Source: Dyella lutea (GTDB taxonomy: Bacteria > Pseudomonadota > Gammaproteobacteria > Xanthomonadales > Rhodanobacteraceae). Taken from it: a stretch of DNA of 64,000 nucleotides. Of the stretch, positions 7,799 through 17,970 are shown piece by piece. Where the stretch lies: the NCBI RefSeq assembly GCF_024158035.1, contig NZ_JAMZEK010000003.1:186001-250000 (forward strand). Direction: 5' to 3'. The notes beneath the pieces are model-generated. The model was not told where the DNA came from. It saw only the letters and a list, made by a program, of their open reading frames with translations, and did no database searches. Position numbers and translations under genes: made by a program. Numbering within the stretch: position 1 is the stretch's first letter; each line of letters starts with the position of its first letter.

Positions 7799-9256
7799 AT
7801 GAGTCGTCCCACCCTGCGCCTGCTTGCTTTCAGTGTCTTTATCGGTCTGGCCGCCGCCGGTGGCGTGCAGGCCCAGGTGGCCGCCCCTGCGGCGGCTGCT
7901 GCCGTATTGCCTGATTTCACCGGTATCGTCCAGCAGAACGCCCCGGCGGTGGTTCACGTCGAGGCCAAGTACAACGGTCGCAGCCAGCCGCGAATCGCCG
8001 GCAAAGGGGCCGGAGGCGACGATCAGGAGGAAATCCTTCGCCGCTTCTTCGGGATGCCCATGATGCCGTCGCCCGAAGATCAGAAGCACATCTCGCTGGG
8101 CTCGGGATTCATCATTTCCAGTGACGGCTACATTCTGACCAACAACCACGTGGTCGATCATGCCGATGAGGTCACGGTCCGCCTGCAGGATCGACGCACG
8201 TTGACGGCCAAGGTGGTGGGGACCGATCCGCAATACGACATCGCGTTGCTCAAGGTGGACGTGCCGGGCAAGTTGCCGACCGTGCATATCGGCGAGTCGC
8301 AGTCGCTCAAGCCGGGCCAGTGGGTGCTGGCGATCGGCTCGCCGTTCGGCTTCGACTACACCGTGACCCAGGGCATTGTCAGCGCGATCGGGCGCAACCT
8401 GGGCAGCGGCGACCAGCCATATACCTCGTTCATCCAGACCGACGTGCCGATCAACCGCGGCAACTCCGGCGGTCCGCTGTTCAACCTGCAGGGCCAAGTG
8501 GTCGGTATCAACTCGCAGATCTACTCCAACACCGGCGGCTACCAGGGCGTGGCGTTCTCGATCCCGATTGACGTGGCGATGAACGCGGTAGAGCAGCTCA
8601 AGACCAAGGGTTTCGTCACCCGGGGCCAGCTCGGCGTGATGGTGCAGGGCATCAGCGACGACATGGTCAAGGTCTACAAGCTCGACCGCGGCGCGGGCGC
8701 TGCGGTCACTCAGGTCAGCCCCGATAGCGGGGCGGAAAAGGCCGGTATCGAACCCGGCGACATCATCCTCAAGTACAACGGACAGGAGATCGACCAGCCC
8801 GGCGATTTGCCACCGCTGGTCGGCCTGACCAAACCGGGCGCGAAGGTTCCGGTCGAGATCCTGCGCGACGGCAGGCACAAGACGCTGGAAGTGACGGTCG
8901 GCTCGGCCCCGCGTGATCCGGATGCGGTGTCCTCGACCGGCAGCGCATCGGTCGGCATGACCGGGGCCAAGGCGCTGGGGCTGACCGTGGGTGCGCTGGG
9001 CGCCGATGACCGCAAGCAGATGGGCCTGCGCCCGGGCGAGGGCGTGCAGATCACCGACATCAGCGGCGAGGCGGCCGCACAGGCGGGACTGCGTCCGGGC
9101 GACGTGATCCTGCGCGTCGACCAGAAAGCGATCGGCAGCGTGGCGGACTTCAAGTCCGCGACGAAGGACGTCAAGGCCGGCAGCACGGTGCTGCTGCTGG
9201 TGCGCCGTGGCGACCAGAGCAGCTTCATCGGCGTGACCGTGCCCGAGGGCAAGTAA
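7799..9256 (+). CDS. mucD: Periplasmic serine protease MucD/DegP family
   Basis: A 485-residue HtrA-type protease. A signal peptide covers about residues 1-25 (cleavage likely after GVQA). The trypsin-like domain has its triad at His117 (TNNHVVD), Asp147 (QYDIAL) and Ser223 (GNSGGP). Two PDZ domains follow (about 265-355 and 385-480). It degrades misfolded periplasmic proteins and acts with RseA to damp the sigma-E response. ATG 7799 follows a strong aggagg-like site. The place after rseA favours the MucD name over DegP. Confidence 0.95.
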   Translation: MSRPTLRLLAFSVFIGLAAAGGVQAQVAAPAAAAAVLPDFTGIVQQNAPAVVHVEAKYNGRSQPRIAGKGAGGDDQEEILRRFFGMPMMPSPEDQKHISLGSGFIISSDGYILTNNHVVDHADEVTVRLQDRRTLTAKVVGTDPQYDIALLKVDVPGKLPTVHIGESQSLKPGQWVLAIGSPFGFDYTVTQGIVSAIGRNLGSGDQPYTSFIQTDVPINRGNSGGPLFNLQGQVVGINSQIYSNTGGYQGVAFSIPIDVAMNAVEQLKTKGFVTRGQLGVMVQGISDDMVKVYKLDRGAGAAVTQVSPDSGAEKAGIEPGDIILKYNGQEIDQPGDLPPLVGLTKPGAKVPVEILRDGRHKTLEVTVGSAPRDPDAVSSTGSASVGMTGAKALGLTVGALGADDRKQMGLRPGEGVQITDISGEAAAQAGLRPGDVILRVDQKAIGSVADFKSATKDVKAGSTVLLLVRRGDQSSFIGVTVPEGK

Positions 9257-9397
9257 CCGGGAAAAGCTCCGGGGTCGAATCGGCCCCGGGGCGGTGGGAA
9301 AGGGGTGTTCCATGCGATAATGCCGGGTTCGTGCCGCCAGCCCGGCGGCACGCCGCCACGGCCTTCCCCGTCGCGGTGCAAGCCGACAGCGTAGCCC

Positions 9398-11188
9398 ATG
9401 GAACTGATCCGCAATTTCTCCATCATCGCGCACATCGACCACGGCAAGTCCACGCTGGCCGATCGCATCATCCAGCTCTGCGGTGGCCTTACCGAGCGCG
9501 AAATGGAGGCCCAGGTACTCGACAATAACCCGATCGAGCGCGAGCGCGGCATCACCATCAAGGCGCAGTCGGTCTCGTTGCCATACACGGCACGTGACGG
9601 CAAGACCTACCAGCTCAACTTCATCGACACCCCCGGCCACGTCGACTTCAGCTACGAGGTCAGCCGGTCGCTGTCCGCCTGCGAGGGCGCATTGCTGGTG
9701 GTGGACGCCGCCCAGGGCGTCGAGGCGCAGTCGGTGGCCAACTGCTATACCGCGATCGAGCAGGGACTGGAGGTGATCCCGGTCCTAAACAAGATCGACC
9801 TGCCCACCGCCGACATCGAGAAAGCCAAGGGCGAGATCGAGGCGGTGATCGGACTGGACGCCTCGGACGCGATCCCGGTCAGCGCCAAGACCGGCCAGAA
9901 CGTGATCGAGGTGCTGGAGGCGATCATCCACCGGATCCCGCCGCCGAAGCCGCGCGACACCGACCGCCTGCAGGCGCTGATCATCGACTCCTGGTTCGAC
10001 AACTACCTGGGCGTGGTCTCGCTGGTGCGCGTGATGCAGGGCGAGATCAAGCCCGGCGACAAGCTGCTGGTGATGTCCACCGGCCGCACCCACGAGGTCG
10101 GCGAGCTGGGCGTGTTCACCCCCAAGCGGAAGAAGCTGGCGAAGCTGGGCGCGGGCGAGGTGGGCTGGATCACCGCGTCGATCAAGGACGTGCATGGCGC
10201 ACCGGTCGGCGACACGCTGACCCTGGCCGGCAAGCCCGCCGACAGGCCGCTGCCTGGCTTCCAGACCATGCAGCCGCGCGTGTTCGCCGGCCTGTTCCCG
10301 GTCTCGGCCGACGACTACCCGGCGCTGCGCGAGGCGCTGGACAAGCTGCGCCTGAACGATGCCGCGCTGTTCTTCGAGCCGGAATCCTCCGAGGCGATGG
10401 GCTTCGGCTTCCGCTGCGGCTTCCTCGGCATGCTGCACATGGAGATCGTGCAGGAACGGCTGGAGCGCGAGTACGACCTGGACCTGATCACCACCGCGCC
10501 CACCGTGGTCTATGAGGTCCTCAAGACCGATGGCACGGTGATGTCGCTCGACAACCCTGCGAAGCTGCCGCCGGTGCCGCAGATCGACGAGATCCGCGAG
10601 CCGATTGTGGTGGCCAGCATCCTCACGCCGCAGGACTATATCGGCAACATCATCACGCTGTGCGAGGAGAAGCGCGGCGTGCAGCGTTCGATCCAGTACC
10701 TGGCCACCCAGGTGCAGATCACCTACGAGATCCCGCTGGCCGAGGTGGTGCTGGATTTCTTCGACCGCCTCAAGTCGGTCTCGCGCGGCTACGCCTCGAT
10801 GGACTACCACTTCGACCGCTTCGAGGCCGGCCCTTTCGTGCGCACCGACGTGCTAATCAATGGCGATCGCGTCGATGCGCTCAGCCTGATCGTGCACCGG
10901 GTGCACGCCGAGCGGCGTGGCCGCGAGCTGGTCGAGCGCATGAAGGACCTGATTCCGCGGCAGCAGTTCGACGTGGCGATCCAGGCGGCGATCGGCGCGC
11001 AGATCATTGCGCGATCCACCGTCAAGGCGCTGCGCAAGAACGTGCTGGCCAAGTGCTACGGCGGCGACGTGAGCCGCAAGAAGAAGCTGCTGGAGAAGCA
11101 GAAGGAAGGCAAGAAGCGCATGAAGCAGGTCGGCCGGGTGGAGATCCCGCAGGAGGCCTTCCTGGCGGTGCTGAAGGTCGACAAGTAA
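9398..11188 (+). CDS. lepA: Elongation factor 4 (LepA)
   Basis: A 596-residue translational GTPase. G1 is AHIDHGKST near residue 11, G3 is DTPGHVDF, G4 is NKID, and the C-terminal domain ends with the family-typical lysine-rich [22 protein letters not shown]4 binds ribosomes and promotes back-translocation or initiation fidelity. Full family length. It lies 141 bases after mucD and 71 bases before lepB, an arrangement conserved in many gammaproteobacteria. Confidence 0.97.
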   Translation: MELIRNFSIIAHIDHGKSTLADRIIQLCGGLTEREMEAQVLDNNPIERERGITIKAQSVSLPYTARDGKTYQLNFIDTPGHVDFSYEVSRSLSACEGALLVVDAAQGVEAQSVANCYTAIEQGLEVIPVLNKIDLPTADIEKAKGEIEAVIGLDASDAIPVSAKTGQNVIEVLEAIIHRIPPPKPRDTDRLQALIIDSWFDNYLGVVSLVRVMQGEIKPGDKLLVMSTGRTHEVGELGVFTPKRKKLAKLGAGEVGWITASIKDVHGAPVGDTLTLAGKPADRPLPGFQTMQPRVFAGLFPVSADDYPALREALDKLRLNDAALFFEPESSEAMGFGFRCGFLGMLHMEIVQERLEREYDLDLITTAPTVVYEVLKTDGTVMSLDNPAKLPPVPQIDEIREPIVVASILTPQDYIGNIITLCEEKRGVQRSIQYLATQVQITYEIPLAEVVLDFFDRLKSVSRGYASMDYHFDRFEAGPFVRTDVLINGDRVDALSLIVHRVHAERRGRELVERMKDLIPRQQFDVAIQAAIGAQIIARSTVKALRKNVLAKCYGGDVSRKKKLLEKQKEGKKRMKQVGRVEIPQEAFLAVLKVDK

Positions 11189-11259
11189 GGATCGGGGGTG
11201 GTGGCCCGCCGGCATGTTCGCCGGAGTGGGTCGAGCGTTTTCCGCTGACGGAGCGACAC

Positions 11260-12207
11260 ATGGATTTCGATTTTTCCGCCATCCTGCTCGGGCTGACCGT
11301 GCTGTTCGGCGTGGTGTGGGGGCTGGATCGCCTGCTGCTGTACCGACGTCGCAAGGCGCGGCTGGACGCGGCCGGCGCGGAGTACCGCGATCCGGTGCCG
11401 GTGGATTGGGCCCGTTCGCTGTTTCCGGTGGTGTTCGTGGTGCTGCTGTTGCGCTCGTTCGTCGCCGAGCCGTTCCGCATCCCATCCGGCTCGATGATGC
11501 CTACGCTTGACGTCGGCGATTTCATCCTGGTCAACAAGTTCGCCTACGGTCTGCGACTGCCGGCGTTCAACACCAAGTTCCTCGACCTCGGCGAGCCCAA
11601 GCGCGGCGACGTGGTCGTGTTCCGGTTTCCCGGCTACCTGTGCCGCGATGCCTCGGGCAAGCTGACCCGGGTCGGCGGTGACGAGAACGGTCCGCCGCGC
11701 CTGGGGCCCGGTGACCGCTGTCCGGCCGATGCGCTACCCGTGCAGAGCCAGAACTGGATCAAGCGGGTGATCGGCCTTCCCGGCGACACGATCGAGGTGC
11801 GGGACAGCCAGATCGTGATCAATGGCAAGGCGGTACCGTCGGACGAGCTCGGTCCCTACGTGGGCAATCCGCAGCGCGCGGAAGACGCCGAGCTGCTCTA
11901 TTACGGCGCCTCGATCTGGACCGAGCACCTGCCGGGGGCCGATGGCAAGACGGTCAACCATTTGGTGGCACGAATGCCGGCGCGCATGTCCACCAACGCC
12001 ATCCCCAACGAGCTGGTGCCGTCGAAGGTGCCGCAGGGGTGCTACCTGGTGATGGGTGACGATCGCGAGAACAGCCTGGACAGCCGCTGGTGGGGCTGCC
12101 TGCCGGAGAAAAACCTTGCCGGCAAGGCGTTCCTGATCTGGTTCAGCTGGCGCGGCCTGCACACCGGGTTTGTGGACTGGAAGCGCATCGGCACCTTGAT
12201 CCACTGA
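11260..12207 (+). CDS. lepB: Signal peptidase I
   Basis: A 315-residue inner membrane peptidase. Two N-terminal membrane segments (about 5-27 and 52-66) precede the catalytic motif IPSGSMMPTL, with Ser78 as nucleophile. The general-base lysine is in NWIKRVIGLPGD, and GDDRENSLDSRWWG is the conserved box near the end. It removes signal peptides from exported proteins such as MucD and LolA. I choose ATG 11260. It follows lepA closely, as in E. coli. Confidence 0.96.
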   Translation: MDFDFSAILLGLTVLFGVVWGLDRLLLYRRRKARLDAAGAEYRDPVPVDWARSLFPVVFVVLLLRSFVAEPFRIPSGSMMPTLDVGDFILVNKFAYGLRLPAFNTKFLDLGEPKRGDVVVFRFPGYLCRDASGKLTRVGGDENGPPRLGPGDRCPADALPVQSQNWIKRVIGLPGDTIEVRDSQIVINGKAVPSDELGPYVGNPQRAEDAELLYYGASIWTEHLPGADGKTVNHLVARMPARMSTNAIPNELVPSKVPQGCYLVMGDDRENSLDSRWWGCLPEKNLAGKAFLIWFSWRGLHTGFVDWKRIGTLIH

Positions 12208-12342
12208 ATCCGGGACGGACTGCGCGTGACGATCGTCGCTCCCGGGTGCAGAATCTGCGGCGCGGTCGAGCGCGTGCCGACGGGCGGCTGGACACCATCC
12301 ACATCACCGAGGGTCGCCGCTTTGCGGCATAGCGAGGGGACT

Positions 12343-12720
12343 ATGAAATCAAAGCAGTCGGGCATCACGATGATCGGGTTCCTGTTCATCCTGATCATTG
12401 CCGCCTTTTTCGGCTACATGGCGATGAAGCTGGTGCCGTCGTATATCGAGTTCATGGGCGTCAAGAAGGCGATGTCCCAGATCGCAACCGATGGCGGCGA
12501 TCATTCGGTCGAGGCGGTACGGCAGGACCTGCTTCGCAAGCTGGACTTTCAGTACGTCGACGACGCCACCGTTGGTCCAAACGACATAAATGTCACGCGC
12601 AACAACGGCGCCTACACGCTGACCGTCAGCTACGACAAGCAGATCCCCTTCATCGCCAACATCGACTTCCTGCTGCATTTCAACAACAGCGTGCAGCTTC
12701 CCGGCACCCTGGGCGAGTGA
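12343..12720 (+). CDS. DUF4845 membrane protein
   Basis: A 125-residue protein with a basic N-terminus (KSKQSG), a hydrophobic segment at about 8-26 and a periplasmic domain. The layout resembles a minor pilin but without a clear prepilin cleavage site. The family is regularly found between lepB and rnc, and its function is unknown. A ribosome site gaggggac precedes ATG 12343. Its stop TGA at 12718-12720 is in the same frame as the following rnc gene. Confidence 0.85.
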   Translation: MKSKQSGITMIGFLFILIIAAFFGYMAMKLVPSYIEFMGVKKAMSQIATDGGDHSVEAVRQDLLRKLDFQYVDDATVGPNDINVTRNNGAYTLTVSYDKQIPFIANIDFLLHFNNSVQLPGTLGE

Positions 12721-12723
12721 TTC

Positions 12724-13380
12724 TTGGCGCTTGATTATCGTTTCCGCGATCCGTCGCTGGTCGACCTGGCGCTGACCCATCGCAGCGTCGGCAGGCCGAA
12801 CAACGAGAGGCTTGAATTCCTCGGCGATGCCTTTCTTGGGGCCATCGTCGCTGAGATGCTCTACGAGGCGCATCCCAATGCCAGCGAGGGCGAGCTTTCC
12901 CGCCTTCGCGCGCAGCTCGTGAACGGCCAGGCATTGGCGGTGATCGCGCGGGAGCTCGAGCTGGGTGATCGGCTTCGGCTTGGTCCCGGCGAGTTGAAGA
13001 GCGGTGGCTTCCGTCGCGAGTCGATCCTTGCCGACGCATTTGAGGCACTGATCGCGGCGGTGTACCTGGACGGCGGGTTCGATGCTTGCCGCGCGGTCGT
13101 GCAACGACTGTTCTCCGATCGTGTCGCAGCGTTGCCACGTTCGTCCAAGGATGCCAAGACCCGGCTGCAGGAGCATCTGCAGGCGCTTGGTTTGCCGCTG
13201 CCGCGTTACGAGCTGCTCGCCAGCCATGGCGACGACCATGCCAAGCAATTCGACGTGCTCTGCCTGGTCAGCGAACCGCTGGTGGTGGAAGCCGCCGCTA
13301 CCGGTTCGAGCCGCCGTGCCGCCGAGCAGGAGGCTGCCGAGTCGGTGCTGTCCCGCCTGCTGGAAGCGTCGAAAGACTGA
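12724..13380 (+). CDS. rnc: Ribonuclease III
   Basis: A 218-residue endonuclease for double-stranded RNA. The signature [13 protein letters not shown] (about residues 35-47) holds the metal-binding acidic residues, with the second set in [13 protein letters not shown] double-stranded RNA-binding domain covers about 145-215. Only one codon separates the in-frame stop of the upstream gene from the first possible start, TTG 12724, so a TTG start is almost forced. The N-terminus is therefore a few residues shorter than in most homologues. Era follows. Confidence 0.95.
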   Translation: MALDYRFRDPSLVDLALTHRSVGRPNNERLEFLGDAFLGAIVAEMLYEAHPNASEGELSRLRAQLVNGQALAVIARELELGDRLRLGPGELKSGGFRRESILADAFEALIAAVYLDGGFDACRAVVQRLFSDRVAALPRSSKDAKTRLQEHLQALGLPLPRYELLASHGDDHAKQFDVLCLVSEPLVVEAAATGSSRRAAEQEAAESVLSRLLEASKD

Positions 13381-13445
13381 TCTCCCGCTGGCGCCGAGGC
13401 CTCCGCGGCGCGATGCTGGCGCCATTCCCCGAAAGAACGAAGACC

Positions 13446-14393
13446 ATGAACACCCCCATCGACCTGCCCGATTTCGACCAGGCTCCCCGCGAGCTTCCGC
13501 ACGAGGACTACCGTTGCGGCCTGGTGGCCCTCGCCGGCCGCCCCAACGTGGGCAAGTCCACCTTGCTCAACGCGCTGATCGGCTTTCGCCTGTCCATTGT
13601 CAGTCCGCGTCCGCAGACCACGCGCCATCGCATCCTCGGCATCAATACCACCGAAGCGGGGCAGATCCTCTACGTCGATACCCCGGGCCTGCATCGGGGC
13701 GCCAAGCGAGCGATGAATCGCAGTCTCAACCGTGCCGCGCGCTCGGCCATCAGCGACGTCGACGTCGCGGTGCAGGTGATCGAGGCGGCGCGGTGGACCG
13801 ACGAGGACGAAGCGGTCTACGCCGCGCTCGTCGAGCAGGCCGTGCCGCGCCTGCTGGTGATCAACAAGGTCGACCTCAGCAAGGACAAGGGCGTGCTGCT
13901 GCCGTTCGTGGCCAAACTCGCCGAAACGCATGCTTTCGACGAGATCCACTACGTCAGTGCGCTCAAGCGCAAGGGGCTGCCCGAGCTCGAGCGCGCATTG
14001 CTCGCACGCCTGCCGGTGCAGCCGCCGGTCTACGGCGAAGACGAGGTCACCGACCGCAGCGAACGCTTCCTGGCCGCCGAGATGGTTCGCGAGCAGCTGA
14101 TGCTGCGGCTGGACCAGGAGCTTCCCTATGCCACCACGGTGGAGATCGAGCGGTTTGACGATCGGCCCGACGGCGTGGCGGAGATCCACGCGGTCATCTG
14201 GGTCGAGCGCGAGGGCCAGAAGGCGATCGTGATCGGGCAGGGCGGCGCCCAGCTCAAGGCGATCGGCAGTGCCGCGCGTCGGCACATGGAGAAGATGTTC
14301 GAGCGCAAGGTATTCCTCAAGCTTTGGGTCAAGGTCCGCGAGGGCTGGGTGGACGACGAGGGCATGCTCAAGCGCCTCGGCTACACCGACTGA
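13446..14393 (+). CDS. era: GTPase Era
   Basis: A 315-residue GTPase that binds 16S rRNA and helps assemble the small ribosomal subunit. GRPNVGKST is the P-loop (about residues 36-44), DTPGLH is G3, NKVD is G4. A C-terminal KH domain includes [13 protein letters not shown]. The N-terminus is about 25 residues longer than E. coli Era. It lies 65 bases after rnc; recO begins seven bases after its stop. Confidence 0.96.
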   Translation: MNTPIDLPDFDQAPRELPHEDYRCGLVALAGRPNVGKSTLLNALIGFRLSIVSPRPQTTRHRILGINTTEAGQILYVDTPGLHRGAKRAMNRSLNRAARSAISDVDVAVQVIEAARWTDEDEAVYAALVEQAVPRLLVINKVDLSKDKGVLLPFVAKLAETHAFDEIHYVSALKRKGLPELERALLARLPVQPPVYGEDEVTDRSERFLAAEMVREQLMLRLDQELPYATTVEIERFDDRPDGVAEIHAVIWVEREGQKAIVIGQGGAQLKAIGSAARRHMEKMFERKVFLKLWVKVREGWVDDEGMLKRLGYTD

Positions 14394-14400
14394 GGCGATC

Positions 14401-15111
14401 GTGCGGATCGACCAGCAGCGGGCCTTCGTGCTGCATGCCCGGCCTTACCGGGAGACTTCGCTGCTGCTTGAATGCCTGACCCGCGACCATGGCCGGATCG
14501 GCGTGATCGCACGTGGCGTGCGCAGCGAGCGTGGCCGCGCGCTGCGGGCCTCGCTGGAGCCGTTCCAGTTGCTGGCGATGGACCTGCTGCTGCGCGGCGA
14601 GCTCGCCACGCTGCGGTCGGCCGAGCCGGTAGGCGCGTCGCAGCGGCTGGCAGCCGATGCCGGGATTGCCGGCCTCTATCTCAATGAGCTGCTGGTTCGC
14701 CTGACCGGTCGCCAGGACCCTCACGCGGGCGTGTTCGATACCTACGCCCTGGCGCTGTCGCGGTTGGCCGCTGGCGAGCCGGCGGCGTGGACCTTGCGCC
14801 GGTTCGAACGCGACCTGCTGGCCGCGCTCGGCTATGCACTGGTGCTCGGGCATGAGGCGGAGACCGGTCTGCCGCTGGAGCCGGAGCAGACCTATCGGTA
14901 TCGCGTCGAACATGGCCCCCAGCGTTGCCAACCCACGGCCGGTGGTGCCTTGCTCGGTGCCTGGCTGGCGGCACTGGCCGGAGAGGTGCCGCCCGATGCA
15001 GCCGGGCAGCAGGCCCTGCGCGGCATGATGCGCGAGGTCATACGGTTTCACCTCGGAGGAGGCGAATTGCGCTCCTGGCATGTTCTGGCCGGAAGCGTGC
15101 CCGCTCGCTGA
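14401..15111 (+). CDS. recO: DNA repair protein RecO
   Basis: A 236-residue recombination mediator. The N-terminal OB-fold contains AFVLHARPYRETSLLLECLT and IARGVRSERGR, both typical of RecO. It loads RecA on SSB-coated DNA together with RecR. The zinc-finger cysteines of some RecO proteins are not present. It starts with GTG at 14401, seven bases after era. Transcription ends against a convergent gene only six bases away. Confidence 0.93.
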   Translation: MRIDQQRAFVLHARPYRETSLLLECLTRDHGRIGVIARGVRSERGRALRASLEPFQLLAMDLLLRGELATLRSAEPVGASQRLAADAGIAGLYLNELLVRLTGRQDPHAGVFDTYALALSRLAAGEPAAWTLRRFERDLLAALGYALVLGHEAETGLPLEPEQTYRYRVEHGPQRCQPTAGGALLGAWLAALAGEVPPDAAGQQALRGMMREVIRFHLGGGELRSWHVLAGSVPAR

Positions 15112-15117
15112 GGCCGC

Positions 15118-15876
15118 TCAGACCGGTGCGGGCAACTGGCAGTCCAGCGCCTGCAGGGTCTGGAGCAATGCGAGGCGGAACCGGGCCATGTCTGTCTCGA
15201 CCATCGTCGGCCGGTCGGTCATCGATTGCTGCAGTGTCACCACGTGGGCGGACAGTGCCGCGGTCCCGCAAAAGCCGCATGACGAGCGCAGGCGGTGCAG
15301 TCTGTCGCGCAGTGCCTCCGGATCCACGCGCAACCGATCGAACTCGTTGCACAAGGCCAGCAGTTCCTGCTGAAGCAGTTGTCGCAATGCCGCCATGGTG
15401 GCCGAGTCGCCGCTGGCCAGAAGCGCCGCAGCATCGTCGAGAACGGGCAACTGGCGCATGTAGGCGGGGGCGAGACCCATGATCCGCCTCAGATCGTCGA
15501 TGACGCAGGGTTTGACCAGGATCTCGCCGAAGCCCTCGGCCAGCAGCTCGGCGCGAAGCGGTGGTGCCAGTTCCGCGGTGGTCGCTATGGCGACGGCGTC
15601 ACGGGAGGCCGCGGCTGCGTCCGCCCGCAGGGCGGACAGCACCTCGCGGGCGCCCGAGTTCGGCATCCTGCAATCCAGCAGCAGCAGGTCGAACGGCCGG
15701 GACGACGCGGCTTGCAGCGCCTGCGGCCCGTCGCTGCATCCGGTTACGCGGGCTCCAAGTGCCTCGAGCGCGTCATGCAGGAAGCGGAGGCTGGCCTCGT
15801 CGTCGTCGGCGACCAGCACGCTCGGCGGCACCCGGTCCGGGAGGGGGGCTGCAGCAGCTGGGGCAGGGTGCGTCAT
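15118..15876 (-). CDS. Response regulator with C-terminal HPt-like domain
   Basis: A 252-residue protein with a receiver domain (about 18-132) and a histidine-phosphotransfer-like helical domain (about 150-245). Receiver residues are intact: DDD at 24-26, Asp68 in LLLLDCR, Lys122 in LVKP. The HPt-like motif is LHRLRSSCGFCG with His194. A receiver and HPt on one chain without a kinase suggests a relay intermediate; its partner is not in the window. It converges on recO with six bases between stops. Confidence 0.82.
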   Translation of the reverse strand: MTHPAPAAAAPLPDRVPPSVLVADDDEASLRFLHDALEALGARVTGCSDGPQALQAASSRPFDLLLLDCRMPNSGAREVLSALRADAAAASRDAVAIATTAELAPPLRAELLAEGFGEILVKPCVIDDLRRIMGLAPAYMRQLPVLDDAAALLASGDSATMAALRQLLQQELLALCNEFDRLRVDPEALRDRLHRLRSSCGFCGTAALSAHVVTLQQSMTDRPTMVETDMARFRLALLQTLQALDCQLPAPV

Positions 15877-15921
15877 GACCGGGTCCTTGTCGTTCAGCAG
15901 AGTTTGGCAGAATGGCGGGAC

Positions 15922-17943
15922 ATGGAATTCCTATCAAGCCGCATTTACAGGGTCATGCTGCTGGTGCTGCTCGGCGTGCTGGCCGGACCGGTCCGCGCCG
16001 GAGCGGTGTTTTCGGCGACAACCCTGCAACTGCCCGGCGCGACGCTCCAGCAGGTGCAAGGAGAGATCGTGCCGGCCGCGGGTGGCGGACTGCGGGTCCG
16101 CATCGATGCCGACCGGCTCGATCTGCCCGCGATGGGCTGGCGTCGCGTACCCCTGCATCTCGATGGCGTGCTGCAACGCGATCCCGAGCATCGCTGGTTG
16201 CTGGCCGGCGCCCTGCAACTCAAGAGTGCGCCCGGCAGCGCGATGAGCGATGCCACGGTGGACCTGCAGGTCGACGTGGCGGCCAATACCCTGTTGCTGG
16301 ATGTACGACAGGGCGTGGCGCAGGCCACGGTCGCCGTGCCGCTGGACCAGCCGACCCACGCACAGATCCAGTTGAAGAAGCTGCCGTTCGGCTGGCTGCA
16401 GGGGCTGCTGGGCACGGTCTGGGCGGGAAGGGCCACCGGCGGGCGGATCGACACGTTGATGGCGCTGGACCTGCGCGATCCCGGGCTGCAGGCGTCCGGC
16501 CAGTTCAGCGTTTCATCGCTGGGTGTGGACTCGACCAGCGGCAAGCTGGCAGCCCAGGGGGTGGGGGGCAGCGGTCGCTTTTCGCTGGATACCACCCAGG
16601 GGCCGGCGAAGATCAATCTGGAGAGCACCCTGCGTGGGGGCGAGCTCCTGCTTGGTCCGGTATACGCCAACCTCCCGGCACACGCGGTGCAGCTGTCGAT
16701 GGATGCCGTGACCAATGCCGGGAAGCTGGCGATCGATCGCCTGCGCGTGGGAGACCCCGATGCGCTGGCACTGAACGGCGCCATGGCGTTCGACGCGAAA
16801 GGGGACCTGCAATCACTCAACCTTTCCCGCCTCGAGTTGGGGTTCCCTGCCGCCTATGACCGCTATGGCAAGGCATGGCTGGCGGCGATGGGGCTGCACG
16901 ACATGACCATTCGTGGCGATCTGGATGCCACGCTGGATCTGCGCCAGGACGGCCTCCATGCATTCAAGTTCGACACCGATGGCCTGGACCTTGCCGACGG
17001 CGACGGCCGGTTTGCGGTGCAGAGCCTGAAAGGCGGGCTCGACTGGAACCGCAGCGGCAGCCGCCCGCCCACCAACCTCGGCTGGCAGTCGCTCAGCGTC
17101 TACAAGCTGGTCAACGGTCCGGCGCGGTCGAGATGGCAGAGCGACGACGGCACGCTCACCCTGCAGAAGCCGGTGAGCATGGGGCTGCTGGGTGGCCAGG
17201 TGCGCCTGAGTCAGCTGGCCTGGGCGCCGGCAGCGTCGAGAGGGCAACAACTGGACGCATCACTCGCTGTCACCGGCCTCGACATGTCTGCCTTCAGCCG
17301 GGCGGTGGGGTGGCCTGCCTTCCCCGGAACGCTCGGTGGCGCAATCACCGGCCTGTCGGTCAGCGACGACCGGATTGCCTTGAATGGTGGTCTGTCGGTC
17401 AGTGTCTTCGGTGGTTTCGTGGACGTTACCGGGCTGTCGCTGCAGCAACCATTCGGGGACAATCCGGTACTGGCTGGCGACATCGCACTGCGTCAGCTCG
17501 ACCTCGGCGCGATCACCAGCGTGTTCGATTTCGGCAGCATCACCGGCCCCCTCGATGGCCACGTCAATGGGTTGCGGCTGGTGAACTGGCAGCCGGTGGC
17601 ATTCGACGCCCAACTGCTCGCCGACCAAGGGGGGCGGATCAGCCAGCGTGCGGTGAACAACCTGACCTCGGTCGGCGGCGGTGGCATCGCGGCCGGACTG
17701 CAGGGGGCCGTGCTCAAGCTATTCAAGACCTTCGGCTACAAACGGATCGGGCTCAATTGCCAGTTGCAGGGCTCGCTCTGCCACATGAGCGGACTGGAGC
17801 CTAACTCGGGCGGCTACACTATCGTCGAGGGCAGCGGTTTGCCGCATCTGGAAGTCATCGGCCACGAGTCGGACGTCGATTGGCCCACCCTGGTCCGTCG
17901 CCTCAAGGCGGCCGTCGCCGGCGGAGGTCCGGAAGTTCGCTGA
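15922..17943 (+). CDS. AsmA/YdbH-like envelope bridge protein
   Basis: A 673-residue protein with an N-terminal membrane anchor or signal (about 8-30, ending VRAGA) and a long repetitive beta-rich body. The end contains GYTIVEGSGLPHLEVIG and VDWPTLVRRLK, resembling YdbH. In E. coli, YdbH pairs with the lipoprotein YnbE and with YdbL to carry lipids between membranes. The next gene encodes a lipoprotein ending in a YdbL domain, which supports the assignment. Direct sequence similarity to YdbH is only judged by eye. Confidence 0.75.
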   Translation: MEFLSSRIYRVMLLVLLGVLAGPVRAGAVFSATTLQLPGATLQQVQGEIVPAAGGGLRVRIDADRLDLPAMGWRRVPLHLDGVLQRDPEHRWLLAGALQLKSAPGSAMSDATVDLQVDVAANTLLLDVRQGVAQATVAVPLDQPTHAQIQLKKLPFGWLQGLLGTVWAGRATGGRIDTLMALDLRDPGLQASGQFSVSSLGVDSTSGKLAAQGVGGSGRFSLDTTQGPAKINLESTLRGGELLLGPVYANLPAHAVQLSMDAVTNAGKLAIDRLRVGDPDALALNGAMAFDAKGDLQSLNLSRLELGFPAAYDRYGKAWLAAMGLHDMTIRGDLDATLDLRQDGLHAFKFDTDGLDLADGDGRFAVQSLKGGLDWNRSGSRPPTNLGWQSLSVYKLVNGPARSRWQSDDGTLTLQKPVSMGLLGGQVRLSQLAWAPAASRGQQLDASLAVTGLDMSAFSRAVGWPAFPGTLGGAITGLSVSDDRIALNGGLSVSVFGGFVDVTGLSLQQPFGDNPVLAGDIALRQLDLGAITSVFDFGSITGPLDGHVNGLRLVNWQPVAFDAQLLADQGGRISQRAVNNLTSVGGGGIAAGLQGAVLKLFKTFGYKRIGLNCQLQGSLCHMSGLEPNSGGYTIVEGSGLPHLEVIGHESDVDWPTLVRRLKAAVAGGGPEVR

Positions 17944-17970
17944 CCCCTTCACCTATCCACGGAGCTGATC

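Noticed and set aside
9269-9289. Inverted repeat ccgggg/ccccgg between mucD and lepA
   Set aside because: Only six base pairs with a nine-base loop and no T-run; expected by chance in DNA this GC-rich.
7778-9640. Long open frame opposite mucD and lepA
   Set aside because: Composition is His/Arg/Asp-rich as expected for antisense frames, and it crosses two certain genes.
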